This document shows, one piece after another, positions 8,126 to 17,111 of a DNA stretch of 64,000 bases. The notes below the pieces were generated by a model. It saw only the letters and a list, made by a program, of their open reading frames with translations, did not search any database and was not told where the DNA came from. The position numbers and the translations under genes were made by a program. Source of the DNA: Mucilaginibacter sp. KACC 22773 (GTDB lineage: Bacteria > Bacteroidota > Bacteroidia > Sphingobacteriales > Sphingobacteriaceae); assembly GCF_028736215.1 (NCBI RefSeq), contig NZ_CP117883.1:5022001-5086000 (forward strand), read 5' to 3'. Each line of letters begins with the position of its first letter. The first letter of the stretch is position 1.

Positions 8126-8881
8126 ATGTTTTTTATCCTGTCAAAAGTACTATCATTTTTGCTGCTGCCTGTTCTATATGTTTTTGTTTTGTTGCTTATT
8201 GCTGTACTATCAAAAAAGCCAAGGTTAAAACGCAGGTGCCTAATTTGGGGTGTTGCATTGTTTTGGATATTTTCGGCCCCGGTATTTTTAAACCTGCTGG
8301 CCAGGGCGTGGGATATTGCTCCGGCCAAACTGCAGCCAGGCAAAACATATAGCGCTGCCATAATTTTAGGCGGTTTTACAAGTGAAAACAAACATGGCAA
8401 AGGAGTATTTAACTGGGCCGCCGACCGGTTTATACAAGGTGTTTTACTACAGCGGAAAGGTAAGGTAAAAAAAATAGTGATATCGGGTGGCAACAGCAAT
8501 CTTGTTCCTGGAGCTTTCAGGGAAGCAAATTTTGTATTTCAGCAGCTTCGGGCTCTACAGATTCCCGATAGTTGCATATTGATAGAGAACCAGGCCCGAA
8601 ACACACTTGAAAATGCATCATTAACCAAAACATTGTTAATCAAAAACAAGCAGCAAGGTCCTTATCTGCTGGTAACTTCGGCCTTTCACATGCGCAGGGC
8701 CATGCAAATTTTTAAAAGCCAGCACGTTGATGTAATTCCGTATTCATGCAATGTAATAGCAGGCGATGTACAATGGTCGTTTTTTGAGTTTATGCCCAGC
8801 GCCGAAATTTTAAACAGATGGAGCTTTTACATAAAAGAAATTGTTGGCTTTGCAGTTAACTATATAATAGGCAAGGGCTAA
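8126..8881 (+). CDS. YdcF/ElyC-family DUF218 membrane protein
   Basis: 251 aa from the ATG at 8126; a TTG at 8099 would add nine residues. Two N-terminal membrane segments precede a DUF218 domain with SAAIILGGFTSENK, KKIVISGGNSN, ENQARNTLENA and LLVTSAFHMRRAMQIFK. These motifs match the YdcF/ElyC/SanA fold, linked in E. coli to envelope and lipid-carrier metabolism. Its stop overlaps the stop of the convergent gene by 4 bp. Confidence 0.85.
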   Translation: MFFILSKVLSFLLLPVLYVFVLLLIAVLSKKPRLKRRCLIWGVALFWIFSAPVFLNLLARAWDIAPAKLQPGKTYSAAIILGGFTSENKHGKGVFNWAADRFIQGVLLQRKGKVKKIVISGGNSNLVPGAFREANFVFQQLRALQIPDSCILIENQARNTLENASLTKTLLIKNKQQGPYLLVTSAFHMRRAMQIFKSQHVDVIPYSCNVIAGDVQWSFFEFMPSAEILNRWSFYIKEIVGFAVNYIIGKG

Positions 8882-9102
8882 TTGATACCCAATTTCAACT
8901 CGCCGCCGCTATCCTGCGCTTTGTTATTCGTATTCCAGTCGTTTATGTCTATTAACCCTGGTAGGGTTTGGTAGTGTGTGCTGTCTTTAGGGCACCGTAC
9001 CGTAAATTTGCTTCCTTTACTTTGTTCAATTACGGGACGGCTACCACATATGATGCAATTCTCACAAATTACTGAAGGTTGTATGCTAATAAATTTGCCC
9101 AT
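8878..9102 (-). CDS. Small cysteine-containing hypothetical protein
   Basis: 74 aa. Cysteines in CENCIICGSRP (CxxCxxC) and a single Cys in TVRCPKDSTHY suggest a zinc ribbon-like metal site. No recognised family. The ATG at 9102 and the four-base tail-to-tail overlap with the DUF218 gene are consistent with a real gene. Confidence 0.55.
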   Translation of the reverse strand: MGKFISIQPSVICENCIICGSRPVIEQSKGSKFTVRCPKDSTHYQTLPGLIDINDWNTNNKAQDSGGELKLGIN

Positions 9103-9329
9103 TTGACTGTTAATTTGGCTCTTGCTTTTTTAATTTAATAAACCTACTATGATGTATTTTTGTACCAGCGGTTAAAATCGGCTTCATAAACTAAATTGAT
9201 ATGCCGATGGCGGTTTTTAAGTGGCACAAATGGATTTTACAATGATAGCTTATATTTCAATAACAATAGTAGTCAACAAATTATTTAATTATTTTGGCAA
9301 ACAATGCGTTTAAATCAAATTAGCTGTTT

Positions 9330-10028
9330 ATGGGGATATTATTAGTTGAGGATGAACCAAATGTGGTATCGGTAGTTAAACGCGGCCTTACCGATTATGG
9401 CTTTGAAGTAAGTGTTGCAGCTAATGGCGCAACGGGTTTACAAATGGCGCTTGATCATGACTTTGACCTTGTTATACTTGATGTAATGCTGCCCGTAATG
9501 GATGGCATACAGGTTTGTAAACACATCAGACAGCAAAAAAAGATGATACCCATCATTATGCTTACTGCACTTGACTCTACCGAGAACATTGTAAGCGGCC
9601 TGGACAGCGGGGCAGATGACTATATGGTAAAACCATTTAAAATTGCTGAGCTTGCTGCCCGCCTGCGCACCCTACTGCGCCGCGGCGGAAGCGAAACGTT
9701 AGCAAATAACACTTATACAATAGGCAACCTGGTGCTCAATACCGAATCGAAAATAGCTTACCGCAGCAACGAAGTATTAAAACTCACAGCTACCGAATAC
9801 CGGCTACTTGAATATTTTGTAAAAAATCAGAAAAAGGTACTATCCCGGATCCAGATCCTGGAAAATGTTTGGGATATTGATTTTAATATGGGTACCAATG
9901 TGGTAGATGTTTATGTAAACTATCTGCGTAAAAAGCTGGAGAAAAACGGGGGCCCTAACCTTATCCATACGGTGTTTGGTATGGGTTACCTGATGAAAGA
10001 GGGCGATACCGATGAAGATACAAAGTAA
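9330..10028 (+). CDS. OmpR/PhoB-family response regulator
   Basis: 232 aa. Receiver domain with acidic pocket at Glu7-Asp8, phospho-acceptor Asp51 (LVILDVMLPVMDG) and Lys101 (MVKPF), then a winged-helix DNA-binding domain (LTATEYRLLEYFVKNQ, VVDVYVNYLRKKLE, HTVFGMGYLM). It overlaps the next gene, a histidine kinase, by 17 bp, so the two form a two-component pair. The pair resembles CusR/CopR-type systems in arrangement, but no metal genes are nearby, so the stimulus is unknown. Confidence 0.92.
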   Translation: MGILLVEDEPNVVSVVKRGLTDYGFEVSVAANGATGLQMALDHDFDLVILDVMLPVMDGIQVCKHIRQQKKMIPIIMLTALDSTENIVSGLDSGADDYMVKPFKIAELAARLRTLLRRGGSETLANNTYTIGNLVLNTESKIAYRSNEVLKLTATEYRLLEYFVKNQKKVLSRIQILENVWDIDFNMGTNVVDVYVNYLRKKLEKNGGPNLIHTVFGMGYLMKEGDTDEDTK

Positions 10029-11394
10029 AATAACATTACTATTCCTGCTGCTGTCGGGCGGTATACTTATACTGCTTAATGCATCCATTTTTTACCTGGT
10101 TTACAAATTCAACTTCGATGATTTTTATAAACGGCTGGAAGCCCGCGTAAATATAGCGGCGGAAGTGCAGCTATCGCCAGGCGCCAAAAGTAAAGCTACC
10201 TTAGAGGTACGCAACAAGTACCTGGAGAAGTTGGATTCGGAAAAAGAGTATTTTTTAGCGGTAGATAGTAACAAAAAGGTGCATGCAAGTGCCGGCATTG
10301 CCCAGGTTTTTATCGACGATATATTAATGACTGGCCAGGCTCATTACAGGCACGATAATACTTTTTATGCTGGCTCACTGTTCAAAAAAGACAATGCGGG
10401 TTATGTTGTTATTGTTTCGGCGTCAAACCCCGCTGGTTTTCAGGAACTAAAAGACCTTCAAAAAATATTGCTGTACGGCTTTTTGCTGGCCATGATATTG
10501 GTATATTTTGTAGGCAAAATTTTTTCCTTCTACACCTTTCAGCCGGTGCGGCGAATCATCAACAATGTAAAAAACATTACAGCTAATAACCTGCATTTCC
10601 GGCTGGACGAACTGACCGGAAAAGACGAGATAGCCGAACTATCCCTTACATTTAATGATATGCTTAACAGGCTTGAAACGGCCTTTGAAACGCAAAACAA
10701 TTTTGTAAGCAATGCATCGCACGAGTTGCGCACCCCCCTAACCATCATATCATCTGAGCTTGAACTGGCTTTAAACAAACAAGACCTGAACACGCATCAA
10801 CGCGGGGTTTTAAACACGGTGTATGCCGAATCGGAAAAACTGGGTCAGATCCTGAACAGCCTGCTTATGCTGGCCCAATCGGGTTTTGACGGCAAAAGAC
10901 AAAACTGGGAAAGCATACGCATGGATGAACTTCTGTTAACCGCTTCTGAATCGGTTAAACGAATAAACCCCGAGAGCAGTATATATATCGACCTTGAAAA
11001 CCTACCGGCTGATGAAACCCTGCTTTACGTAAAAGGCAACAGCAATTTGTTGCGGCTGGCCATCAACAATATCATCAGCAACGCTTGCAAATACTCAAAC
11101 AACCGGCCGGTTACAGTTAGCCTGTTAACCGAAAACAACAGAATTATTATTGCCATTAAAGACCAGGGCATCGGCATTCCCCAAACCGAGCTTCAGCATA
11201 TATTCGAGCCTTTTTTCCGCGCCTCAAATGCACACGAGTATGAAGGCCATGGCGTTGGCCTGCCCTTAACACTTAACATCATCCGCCTGCACAAAGGCAG
11301 CCTGGGCATCAGCTCAGAAGTTGGGGTAGGTACAGAGATTAAGGTGTTTTTGCCAGTTGAGCCTCACCCTGCCCTCACTAACAGTATAAGTTAA
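10012..11394 (+). CDS. Membrane sensor histidine kinase
   Basis: 460 aa. Two membrane segments (about residues 7-30 and 152-172) flank a periplasmic sensor region of some 120 residues. A HAMP linker (FQPVRRIINNVKNIT), HisKA with His237 (SNASHELRTPLTII) and a HATPase_c domain (N-box INNIISNACKYSNN, G1 DQGIGIP, G2 GHGVGLPL) follow. It phosphorylates the response regulator encoded just upstream with overlapping ends. The heptad element at 11416 follows 22 bp after the stop. Confidence 0.92.
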   Translation: MKIQSKITLLFLLLSGGILILLNASIFYLVYKFNFDDFYKRLEARVNIAAEVQLSPGAKSKATLEVRNKYLEKLDSEKEYFLAVDSNKKVHASAGIAQVFIDDILMTGQAHYRHDNTFYAGSLFKKDNAGYVVIVSASNPAGFQELKDLQKILLYGFLLAMILVYFVGKIFSFYTFQPVRRIINNVKNITANNLHFRLDELTGKDEIAELSLTFNDMLNRLETAFETQNNFVSNASHELRTPLTIISSELELALNKQDLNTHQRGVLNTVYAESEKLGQILNSLLMLAQSGFDGKRQNWESIRMDELLLTASESVKRINPESSIYIDLENLPADETLLYVKGNSNLLRLAINNIISNACKYSNNRPVTVSLLTENNRIIIAIKDQGIGIPQTELQHIFEPFFRASNAHEYEGHGVGLPLTLNIIRLHKGSLGISSEVGVGTEIKVFLPVEPHPALTNSIS

Positions 11395-11415
11395 GGCAAA
11401 ACGCAGGTATAGATA

Positions 11416-11496
11416 ATATCGAATAATGAATTTTGAATGTCCAATACTGAAGTTTTCCCTTCATTATTCGATGTTGGACGTTCAGTGTTCGATATT
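11416..11496. repeat. 81-bp heptad palindrome (ATATCGA family), copy 1
   Basis: Eleven heptads plus four bases: ATATCGA, ATAATGA, ATTTTGA, ATGTCCA, ATACTGA, AGTTTTC, CCTTCAT, TATTCGA, TGTTGGA, CGTTCAG, TGTTCGA, TATT. The right half is the inverted left half. Copy 2 at 29948-30028 has the same length and the same word order. Confidence 0.88.
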
Positions 11497-11631
11497 TAAA
11501 TGCTTTGCAATTTATTAATTGGTGTGGCATTCTAATCAAATTCTAATAACTTTCTTATATCCTCCTAATTATTGGCTGCTACACTTGTATCAAACAAAAC
11601 ATACAAGGTTTCACCATTAATTAAAATTACC

Positions 11632-12114
11632 ATGAAAACGTTATTAATCCCTACCGATTTCACCCAGCAGTCTATCCAGGATATTCCTGCTTTGGCCCAG
11701 GTTTTTTACCCCGAAAAGGTAAACATTGTGTTGGTACACATGCTTAAAATTACTGATAATATGAGCGAATTGCTGATGCTATCGCGGCGCAGCGTAGAGT
11801 ACCGGCAAATCCCCGATAATTTTTATATCAGGTGCCGCGATATCGAAAACAAGTACAGCCATGTCATCAACAATATTGCGATCACTTTTTTTTATGGCAG
11901 CACGGTTGCAGTTTTCAATAATTTTCTGGAAGCTAATGAAATTGACGCCATTGTGCCTGCACATGACAATTACGAGTTGCTTTTTAAAAACAGCATAGCC
12001 CCGCAAATGCTTTTCGATAAATGCGATACAGCCCTTATAAAACTACCTAAAACGCCGGGCACTTTGGCCAACGTGGTAATTGAAGAACACGTTTTAACTG
12101 AACAAGAATCATAA
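11632..12114 (+). CDS. UspA-like universal stress protein
   Basis: 160 aa from the ATG at 11632 (a TTG at 11572 is possible but unlikely). The opening MKTLLIPTDFTQQSIQDIPA is typical of Usp-fold proteins. The second half, NEIDAIVPAHDNYELLF, fits the C-terminal strand region, but the ATP-binding GxxGxxxxGS loop is not obvious, so it may not bind ATP. Encoded 18 bp upstream of a bestrophin channel gene, likely as one operon. Confidence 0.7.
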   Translation: MKTLLIPTDFTQQSIQDIPALAQVFYPEKVNIVLVHMLKITDNMSELLMLSRRSVEYRQIPDNFYIRCRDIENKYSHVINNIAITFFYGSTVAVFNNFLEANEIDAIVPAHDNYELLFKNSIAPQMLFDKCDTALIKLPKTPGTLANVVIEEHVLTEQES

Positions 12115-12132
12115 ATTAAAATCTTACACCTT

Positions 12133-13065
12133 ATGTTATTAAAAGAAAATATACCGGTAAGCTATGTATTTGGCAAAATAAAAAAGGAAGTTTTGATGGT
12201 GGCGGTTTACGCAATTACTGTCTATTGTATTCACCAATACTATAACTTCAAAGATGTTTCGATACCACTAACAGTGCCTACCATCCTCGGAACCATTATA
12301 TCGCTGCTATTGGCCTTTCGGTCAAACCAGGCTTATGACCGGTGGTGGGAGGCCCGCATCCTTTGGGGAGGTATCGTAAATGATTGCCGCACCTTTGCAC
12401 GCCAAATTTTAACTTTTGTGGATAGCAGTCATGATGGCGAGCAAAAGTGGGCGTTAAAAGAGCGCATCATCCGCAGGCAAATGGCCTGGTGCTATAGCTT
12501 AAGCTGCCATCTGCGCGGCCAAAACGCAAAGGATAACCTGGAGGCCTACCTAACCGACGATGATGTAAAAAACATCAAAAAGCTTGACCATATTCCGCTT
12601 GCAATAAACGAGCTGCAGGGTCATGACCTGCGCACACTGTATAAACTGGGCTGGATAAATGAGTACCAGCAGGTGACCCTTGATAACACACTCACCAACT
12701 TTATGAATTCGATGGGTGGCTGCGAACGTATCAAGAATACCGTTTTCCCGGTTACCTATAGCGTATACATTCACTGGCTGGTCATGTTTTTTGTGTTGCT
12801 ACTGCCTTTCAGCCTGATGGAGTTTTTCGGAATTTTCCAGGTGCCATTGGTAATAGCCATATCATCGGCCTTTTTCCTGATCGAAAAAATGGCCATCCAC
12901 CTGCAGGATCCATTTGAAAACAAACCTACAGATACACCAACAACAACCATCAGCCGCACCATCGAAAAAAACCTGAAACAGATGATGAAGGACGAGTTAC
13001 CTCATGACATCGACGCATTGATCAGTAAACAGACTCAAAAACAAACTCAGTTTTACATACTTTAA
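12133..13065 (+). CDS. Bestrophin-family (UPF0187) ion channel
   Basis: 310 aa. Membrane segments near residues 20-45 and 205-250, the signature LLAFRSNQAYDRWWEARILWGGIVN and a later DPFENKPTDTP motif are diagnostic of bestrophins, which form pentameric anion or cation channels of the inner membrane. It lies 18 bp after the Usp-like gene and ends before a strong terminator, so the two genes probably form one transcript. Confidence 0.9.
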   Translation: MLLKENIPVSYVFGKIKKEVLMVAVYAITVYCIHQYYNFKDVSIPLTVPTILGTIISLLLAFRSNQAYDRWWEARILWGGIVNDCRTFARQILTFVDSSHDGEQKWALKERIIRRQMAWCYSLSCHLRGQNAKDNLEAYLTDDDVKNIKKLDHIPLAINELQGHDLRTLYKLGWINEYQQVTLDNTLTNFMNSMGGCERIKNTVFPVTYSVYIHWLVMFFVLLLPFSLMEFFGIFQVPLVIAISSAFFLIEKMAIHLQDPFENKPTDTPTTTISRTIEKNLKQMMKDELPHDIDALISKQTQKQTQFYIL

Positions 13066-13100
13066 AAAATCAAGAGTTATTACTTTTTTCTGTTCCGTGA

Positions 13101-13136
13101 TGCCGCCGGATTCCAAAAGGAAACGGCGGCTTTTTT
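13101..13136 (+). terminator. Rho-independent terminator
   Basis: GCCGCCG (13102-13108) pairs with CGGCGGC (13124-13130), followed by six T. It closes the Usp-bestrophin transcript. Confidence 0.9.
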
Positions 13137-13151
13137 GTGTTGAACGTCAAA

Positions 13152-13214
13152 AAAGTCTTGATACTTGATACTAACTACTTGATACTTTTTAAACGTCTTG
13201 CCTCTTGATTCTAT
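13152..13214. repeat. Heptad repeat (TTGATAC family)
   Basis: From 13158 it reads TTGATAC, TTGATAC, TAACTAC, TTGATAC, TTTTTAA, ACGTCTT, GCCTCTT, GATTCTA. Same words occur at 1230, 22177 and 55780. Lies just before the Anbu gene. Confidence 0.8.
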
Positions 13215-13278
13215 TTTCCCCGATTCTTTTCGCTACTTTGGCTATCTTAAATTTTGAAAAAAATCGCACTATATAAAA

Positions 13279-14016
13279 ATGACTTATTGCCTCGGAATTA
13301 AGGTTAAAGAAGGCTTGTTGGCTATTGCCGATACCCGAATAACCTCTGGTACAGATACCACTGTAAAAAAGAAGATCACCATTGAACAAAAAGATCATTT
13401 TTCGCTTTTTATCATGACCAGCGGTTTACGGTCGGCAAGGGATAAGGCCATTGTTTATTTTAACGAATTGCTGGAAACCGAGGATTTTAACAAAATGTAC
13501 AAAGCTGTAAACGCCTTTGGCGAGCAGGTGAAACGGGTAATTGCCGAAGACAAGGCATCGTTAGAAGCCGCAGGCTTCCGGTTTGACCTGAACACCATTA
13601 TAGGCGGGCAGCTAAAAGACGACGACGAGCACAAGCTTTTTTTGCTGTACCCTGAAGGAAACTGGGTTGAACTTGGGCAGGGCGCACCTTATGTAGTTAT
13701 AGGCAATTCGGGCCATGGCAAAGCAATATTAAACCGCATCCTTACCGAAGACAGCAGCCTGAAACTGGCCCTCAAAACAGGCTTTCTTTCGTTCGATTCA
13801 ACAAGGGTAAGCTCCAATAATGTGGATTTCCCGATTGATGTAGCTGTTTATAAAAAGGATAGCTTCGATATTATTCAACAGCGATACGAAAAGAAAGACC
13901 TGGAATATATATCGGCCCAGTGGGCCGAAGAATTAAAACTGGCTTTAGAACATATATCTGAAGACTGGATGGATACGACCTTTAACAAATTAGAAGAAAT
14001 TAAAACCGAAAGCTGA
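13279..14016 (+). CDS. Anbu-type bacterial proteasome homologue
   Basis: 245 aa. The start MTYCLGIKVKEGLLAIADTR gives, after loss of Met1, an N-terminal Thr1 nucleophile with Asp17 and a nearby lysine cluster (Lys29-31), the layout of Ntn-hydrolase proteasome subunits. The SALRSARDKA-like stretch GLRSARDKAIVYF and length fit Anbu (ancestral beta subunit) rather than HslV, which is about 180 aa. In many bacteria Anbu is encoded with a transglutaminase-like protein, an alpha-E protein and an ATP-grasp enzyme; here only the transglutaminase follows, 3 bp downstream. Confidence 0.85.
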   Translation: MTYCLGIKVKEGLLAIADTRITSGTDTTVKKKITIEQKDHFSLFIMTSGLRSARDKAIVYFNELLETEDFNKMYKAVNAFGEQVKRVIAEDKASLEAAGFRFDLNTIIGGQLKDDDEHKLFLLYPEGNWVELGQGAPYVVIGNSGHGKAILNRILTEDSSLKLALKTGFLSFDSTRVSSNNVDFPIDVAVYKKDSFDIIQQRYEKKDLEYISAQWAEELKLALEHISEDWMDTTFNKLEEIKTES

Positions 14017-14019
14017 TCA

Positions 14020-14871
14020 ATGAAATTCAATGTGTTTACCCAAATGGAATATGTAGTACGGGCGCCGGGCACATTGATATTAAACATACATGCATTACGT
14101 ACACCCAACCAAACTGTACTGAACGAGGAATTTACAGTTGACCCTTACGTAAAAATTGAGGAGATCATATCTGCACAGGGCGAAAACCGGTTGATGCGCT
14201 TCGAGGTATATCAGCCGGGGACTATTAAAGTTACGTACAATGCGCTGGTCGACAATTTTTACGAACTTACAGACTACTCGCAACAACAAGAAACGTTGGT
14301 GGCCCAGCTCGACTCATCGGTGCTACCTTATTTAAACCCAAGCCGTTATTGCCAGTCGGATAAATTATACCGGCTGTCGCACAACCTGTTTGGCCACATT
14401 ACCAACCCATTTGAAAAAGTAGTTACCCTTACCGACTGGATTCACAACAATGTGCAATATTTAAGCGGGTATAGTAATTCGCAAACATCAGCATTTGATA
14501 CCGTTACGGAGCAGATTGGCGTTTGCCGCGATTTTGCCCACCTGGGTATTGCCCTTTGCCGGGCCTTAACCATTCCGGCACGCTATTTTACGGGTTATGC
14601 ATATCACCTATACCCTGCCGATTTTCATGCTTGTTTTGAGGCTTACCTTGGCGGCAAATGGATTCTTTTTGACGCCACCAAACTGGTACCCTTAAACGGG
14701 CTGATAAAAATAGCCACCGGTCGTGATGCTGCCGACACAGCCATAGCCAATATTTTTGGCGATGTAACCTTTACCACCATGCAGGTAAGCTGCGAACTTG
14801 CCCCCGATGAGCATAATTTTGAGCCGGTGTATTATATACATGGCGGGTATAACGGATTATCGTATTTATAG
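14020..14871 (+). CDS. Transglutaminase-like cysteine peptidase-fold protein
   Basis: 283 aa. An N-terminal beta-rich domain (about residues 1-100) precedes a transglutaminase core with catalytic Cys169 (GVCRDFAHL), His203 (DFHACFEAYL) and Asp218 (FDATKLVPL). No signal peptide, so cytoplasmic. It is the standard genomic partner of Anbu and its start lies 3 bp after the Anbu stop. In Anbu loci it is thought to make or break isopeptide or amide bonds; the substrate is unknown. Confidence 0.88.
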   Translation: MKFNVFTQMEYVVRAPGTLILNIHALRTPNQTVLNEEFTVDPYVKIEEIISAQGENRLMRFEVYQPGTIKVTYNALVDNFYELTDYSQQQETLVAQLDSSVLPYLNPSRYCQSDKLYRLSHNLFGHITNPFEKVVTLTDWIHNNVQYLSGYSNSQTSAFDTVTEQIGVCRDFAHLGIALCRALTIPARYFTGYAYHLYPADFHACFEAYLGGKWILFDATKLVPLNGLIKIATGRDAADTAIANIFGDVTFTTMQVSCELAPDEHNFEPVYYIHGGYNGLSYL

Positions 14872-14912
14872 CCGCTCTATTTGGAAGTTGTACTGATTGA
14901 AGCGCATCAATA

Positions 14913-15293
14913 CTATGCTTTCTTTTTCAACCTGTTCCCATAAACCCAGTTGATGCCTAATACGGCAACGCATATCAACAAACCAAAAAATTCGCGGGTT
15001 TCTTCAATCCAGGGTTTTTCGGCCTTCATACTTTCTACCAGGCTTTCGGAGTGGTGCTTGGTAAACCAGTCTATCAGGCCGTTGGCGTCAAATATTTTAT
15101 AAGTAGCATAAGCCAGGTAAATAAATATACCAACTGCATACCAAACCGGGTAAAACTGTTTTCGCGAAGCCTTAAAGCAAAACCATGCGCTGTAAAGGTA
15201 AATAGGTACCCAAATGTAAGGGTCGGGGTCATTATATTGCAGGGCTGCAAAAATGACAAACAGCACAACAAATACGATGTTGAAAATTTTCAT
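14913..15293 (-). CDS. TMEM220-like small membrane protein
   Basis: 126 aa with four hydrophobic segments: residues 1-18, 28-42, 50-66 and 103-120. The motif LQYNDPDPYIWVPIY near the N-terminus is characteristic of the transmembrane 220 family, which is of unknown function. Convergent with the transglutaminase gene. Confidence 0.75.
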   Translation of the reverse strand: MKIFNIVFVVLFVIFAALQYNDPDPYIWVPIYLYSAWFCFKASRKQFYPVWYAVGIFIYLAYATYKIFDANGLIDWFTKHHSESLVESMKAEKPWIEETREFFGLLICVAVLGINWVYGNRLKKKA

Positions 15294-15765
15294 TGTTTAA
15301 ATGGATATTGGTTTTGATTGGGCTTAATGCAGGTTAAGCGCTTAAAGATAATAATTTTTGAGTTTGCCTGTCAATGTTGGAGATAGTTAACCAGGGCAAA
15401 CGCATCTAATTGGGTTAACATAACTTAACACATTTCAAATATATTTTTTATAAATATTTAATAATCAATGTTTTGTATTTTAACATGGTTAACACTAAAC
15501 TGATCGTTCAATTTAGAAATATCCAAATATTTGTGCCTGTTGTTGGCCAATACAAGTCACTTATTCGATTAAAAAGACACGAAGCTTTTTTTTGCCAAAC
15601 GCAAATGCGCTGGCCATCTCAACAAAATGCGAGCATAAATTTCCGGCTGATTTTATGTAAATTGTAAGTTCACATTATGTATATTGTAAGTAATACCTAT
15701 GTATTTTGTAAGTTCGCGTCATGTATATTGTAAGCAATTAAGTAATTTTGTTAAATTTCATCGAG
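15294..15765. other. Intergenic region ahead of the ATPase gene
   Basis: No convincing gene; a 64-codon frame at 15473 lacks any family-like feature. The region is strongly A/T-rich and ends in the 22-bp iterons at 15653-15740. Confidence 0.5.
15653..15740. promoter_or_regulatory. Four 22-bp iterons upstream of the DUF4143 ATPase
   Basis: ATGTA-N-WTTGTAAG cores occur in units starting exactly at 15653, 15675, 15697 and 15719. They read ATGTAAATTGTAAG, ATGTATATTGTAAG, ATGTATTTTGTAAG and ATGTATATTGTAAG, with variable 8-bp spacers. A 22-bp step is about two helical turns, so the cores face the same side of the DNA, as expected for cooperative protein binding. The array ends 26 bp before the ATPase ATG. 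Confidence 0.75.
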
Positions 15766-16938
15766 ATGAGTAAATTTATACAACGTCAAATTGCGCCTAT
15801 AATAGAGGCTCAAAAAAGCAAATTTCCCGTATTGGCTATTACCGGCCCAAGGCAATCTGGTAAAACTACCTTGCTGAAAGAGATTTTTAGTGATTATAGC
15901 TATGTAAGTCTCGAAAATCCAAACACACGATCCTTTGCTATGGATGATCCGATCGGTTTTTTGAACCGTTACGATCATAAAGTCATTTTAGACGAAGTAC
16001 AACGAGTGCCGGCATTATTTTCATACATCCAGGGCAGGGTTGATGAATCTAAAATGATGGGGCAGTATATATTATCCGGCTCACAAAATTTCCATTTGTT
16101 AAATAATATCACTCAAACGCTGGCGGGCAGGGTTGCATTGTTTAAATTACTACCTTTTGATTTTACTGAATTAAAACAGGCTGCTTTATTAGCAAGTTCT
16201 TATGCGCCGGCCAGTATTAAGGGGTTTTACCCGGCTATATTTGACAGGGATATTGACCCGGTTGTATTTTATGCTAATTATATTCAAACATATCTTGAAA
16301 AGGATGTAACAGAATTAATGAATATAAAGGGTCTTAAGCAATTTCGTACCTTTTTAGGTTTGTGTGCCGGGCGGGCGGGCCAGTTACTCAATTTCAGTGC
16401 TTTGGCTAAGGAATGCAACATATCGCATAATACCGCGAAAGCCTGGTTGTCGATACTTGAAAGTAGCTATATTGTTTTTCTTTTACAGCCCTATCATCAA
16501 AACTTCAATAAACGTTTAGTTAAAAGCCCCAAATTGTATTTTTATGATACAGGCCTTTTAAATCATTTACTGGAAATAAGAACTGCCGAAGAACTTGACG
16601 AAAACCGGCTAAAAGGGAACATATTTGAAAATATGATCCTGGCCGAGTATCAAAAACAAAACCATCATTTATATCTGCATAAAGATTATTATTTCTGGCA
16701 GGACAGCAATGCCCATGAAGTCGACCTGTTGATGAAAAAAGCACAAGGCTTCTCAATTTTTGAAATCAAAGCAACACAAACTGTAAGCAATGCACTATTT
16801 AAAGAGATGGATAGGTTTGAGGAGATTGCCGCTCCTGAAAAAGTAAATAAAACGTTGATTTATGGTGGCGCCGAAAATGAAAAAAGAACAAGATACGACG
16901 TTGTTAGCTGGCAAAATGTACCTGATTTTATGGGTTAA
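15766..16938 (+). CDS. AAA_14 / DUF4143 ATPase
   Basis: 390 aa from ATG 15766. Walker A is GPRQSGKTTLLK (near residue 27), Walker B is VILDEVQRVP, sensor-like ILSGSQNF follows. The C-terminal DUF4143 part has a helix-turn-helix-like segment (LAKECNISHNTAKAWLSIL) and a PD-(D/E)xK-like end (EVDLLMKKAQGFSIFEIKA). These ATPases are common, patchily distributed and often behave as mobile accessory genes; the function is not established. It is preceded by a 22-bp iteron array that may be its operator. Confidence 0.85.
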   Translation: MSKFIQRQIAPIIEAQKSKFPVLAITGPRQSGKTTLLKEIFSDYSYVSLENPNTRSFAMDDPIGFLNRYDHKVILDEVQRVPALFSYIQGRVDESKMMGQYILSGSQNFHLLNNITQTLAGRVALFKLLPFDFTELKQAALLASSYAPASIKGFYPAIFDRDIDPVVFYANYIQTYLEKDVTELMNIKGLKQFRTFLGLCAGRAGQLLNFSALAKECNISHNTAKAWLSILESSYIVFLLQPYHQNFNKRLVKSPKLYFYDTGLLNHLLEIRTAEELDENRLKGNIFENMILAEYQKQNHHLYLHKDYYFWQDSNAHEVDLLMKKAQGFSIFEIKATQTVSNALFKEMDRFEEIAAPEKVNKTLIYGGAENEKRTRYDVVSWQNVPDFMG

Positions 16939-17111
16939 TATGAAGTCGCACCCAGTGATTCCGCTGGTTACACGCCCGTGTCAACGGCTCTTAACTTCCA
17001 TCTCCTCAATTTCAAAACAAACATTTAACATTATTATAACATCCATCAAAACAATTTCATTACTTAAGCGCTTTTGGATAGTAGTTTTTTGTCCCTCCTG
17101 ATATCCTTTAT

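Noticed and set aside
15473..15667. 64-codon frame upstream of the iterons
   Set aside because: No recognisable domain, runs through A/T-rich DNA with atypical codon use.
15766..16938. DUF4143 ATPase as part of a larger defence island
   Set aside because: Neighbours are ordinary chromosomal genes and no other defence gene is close.
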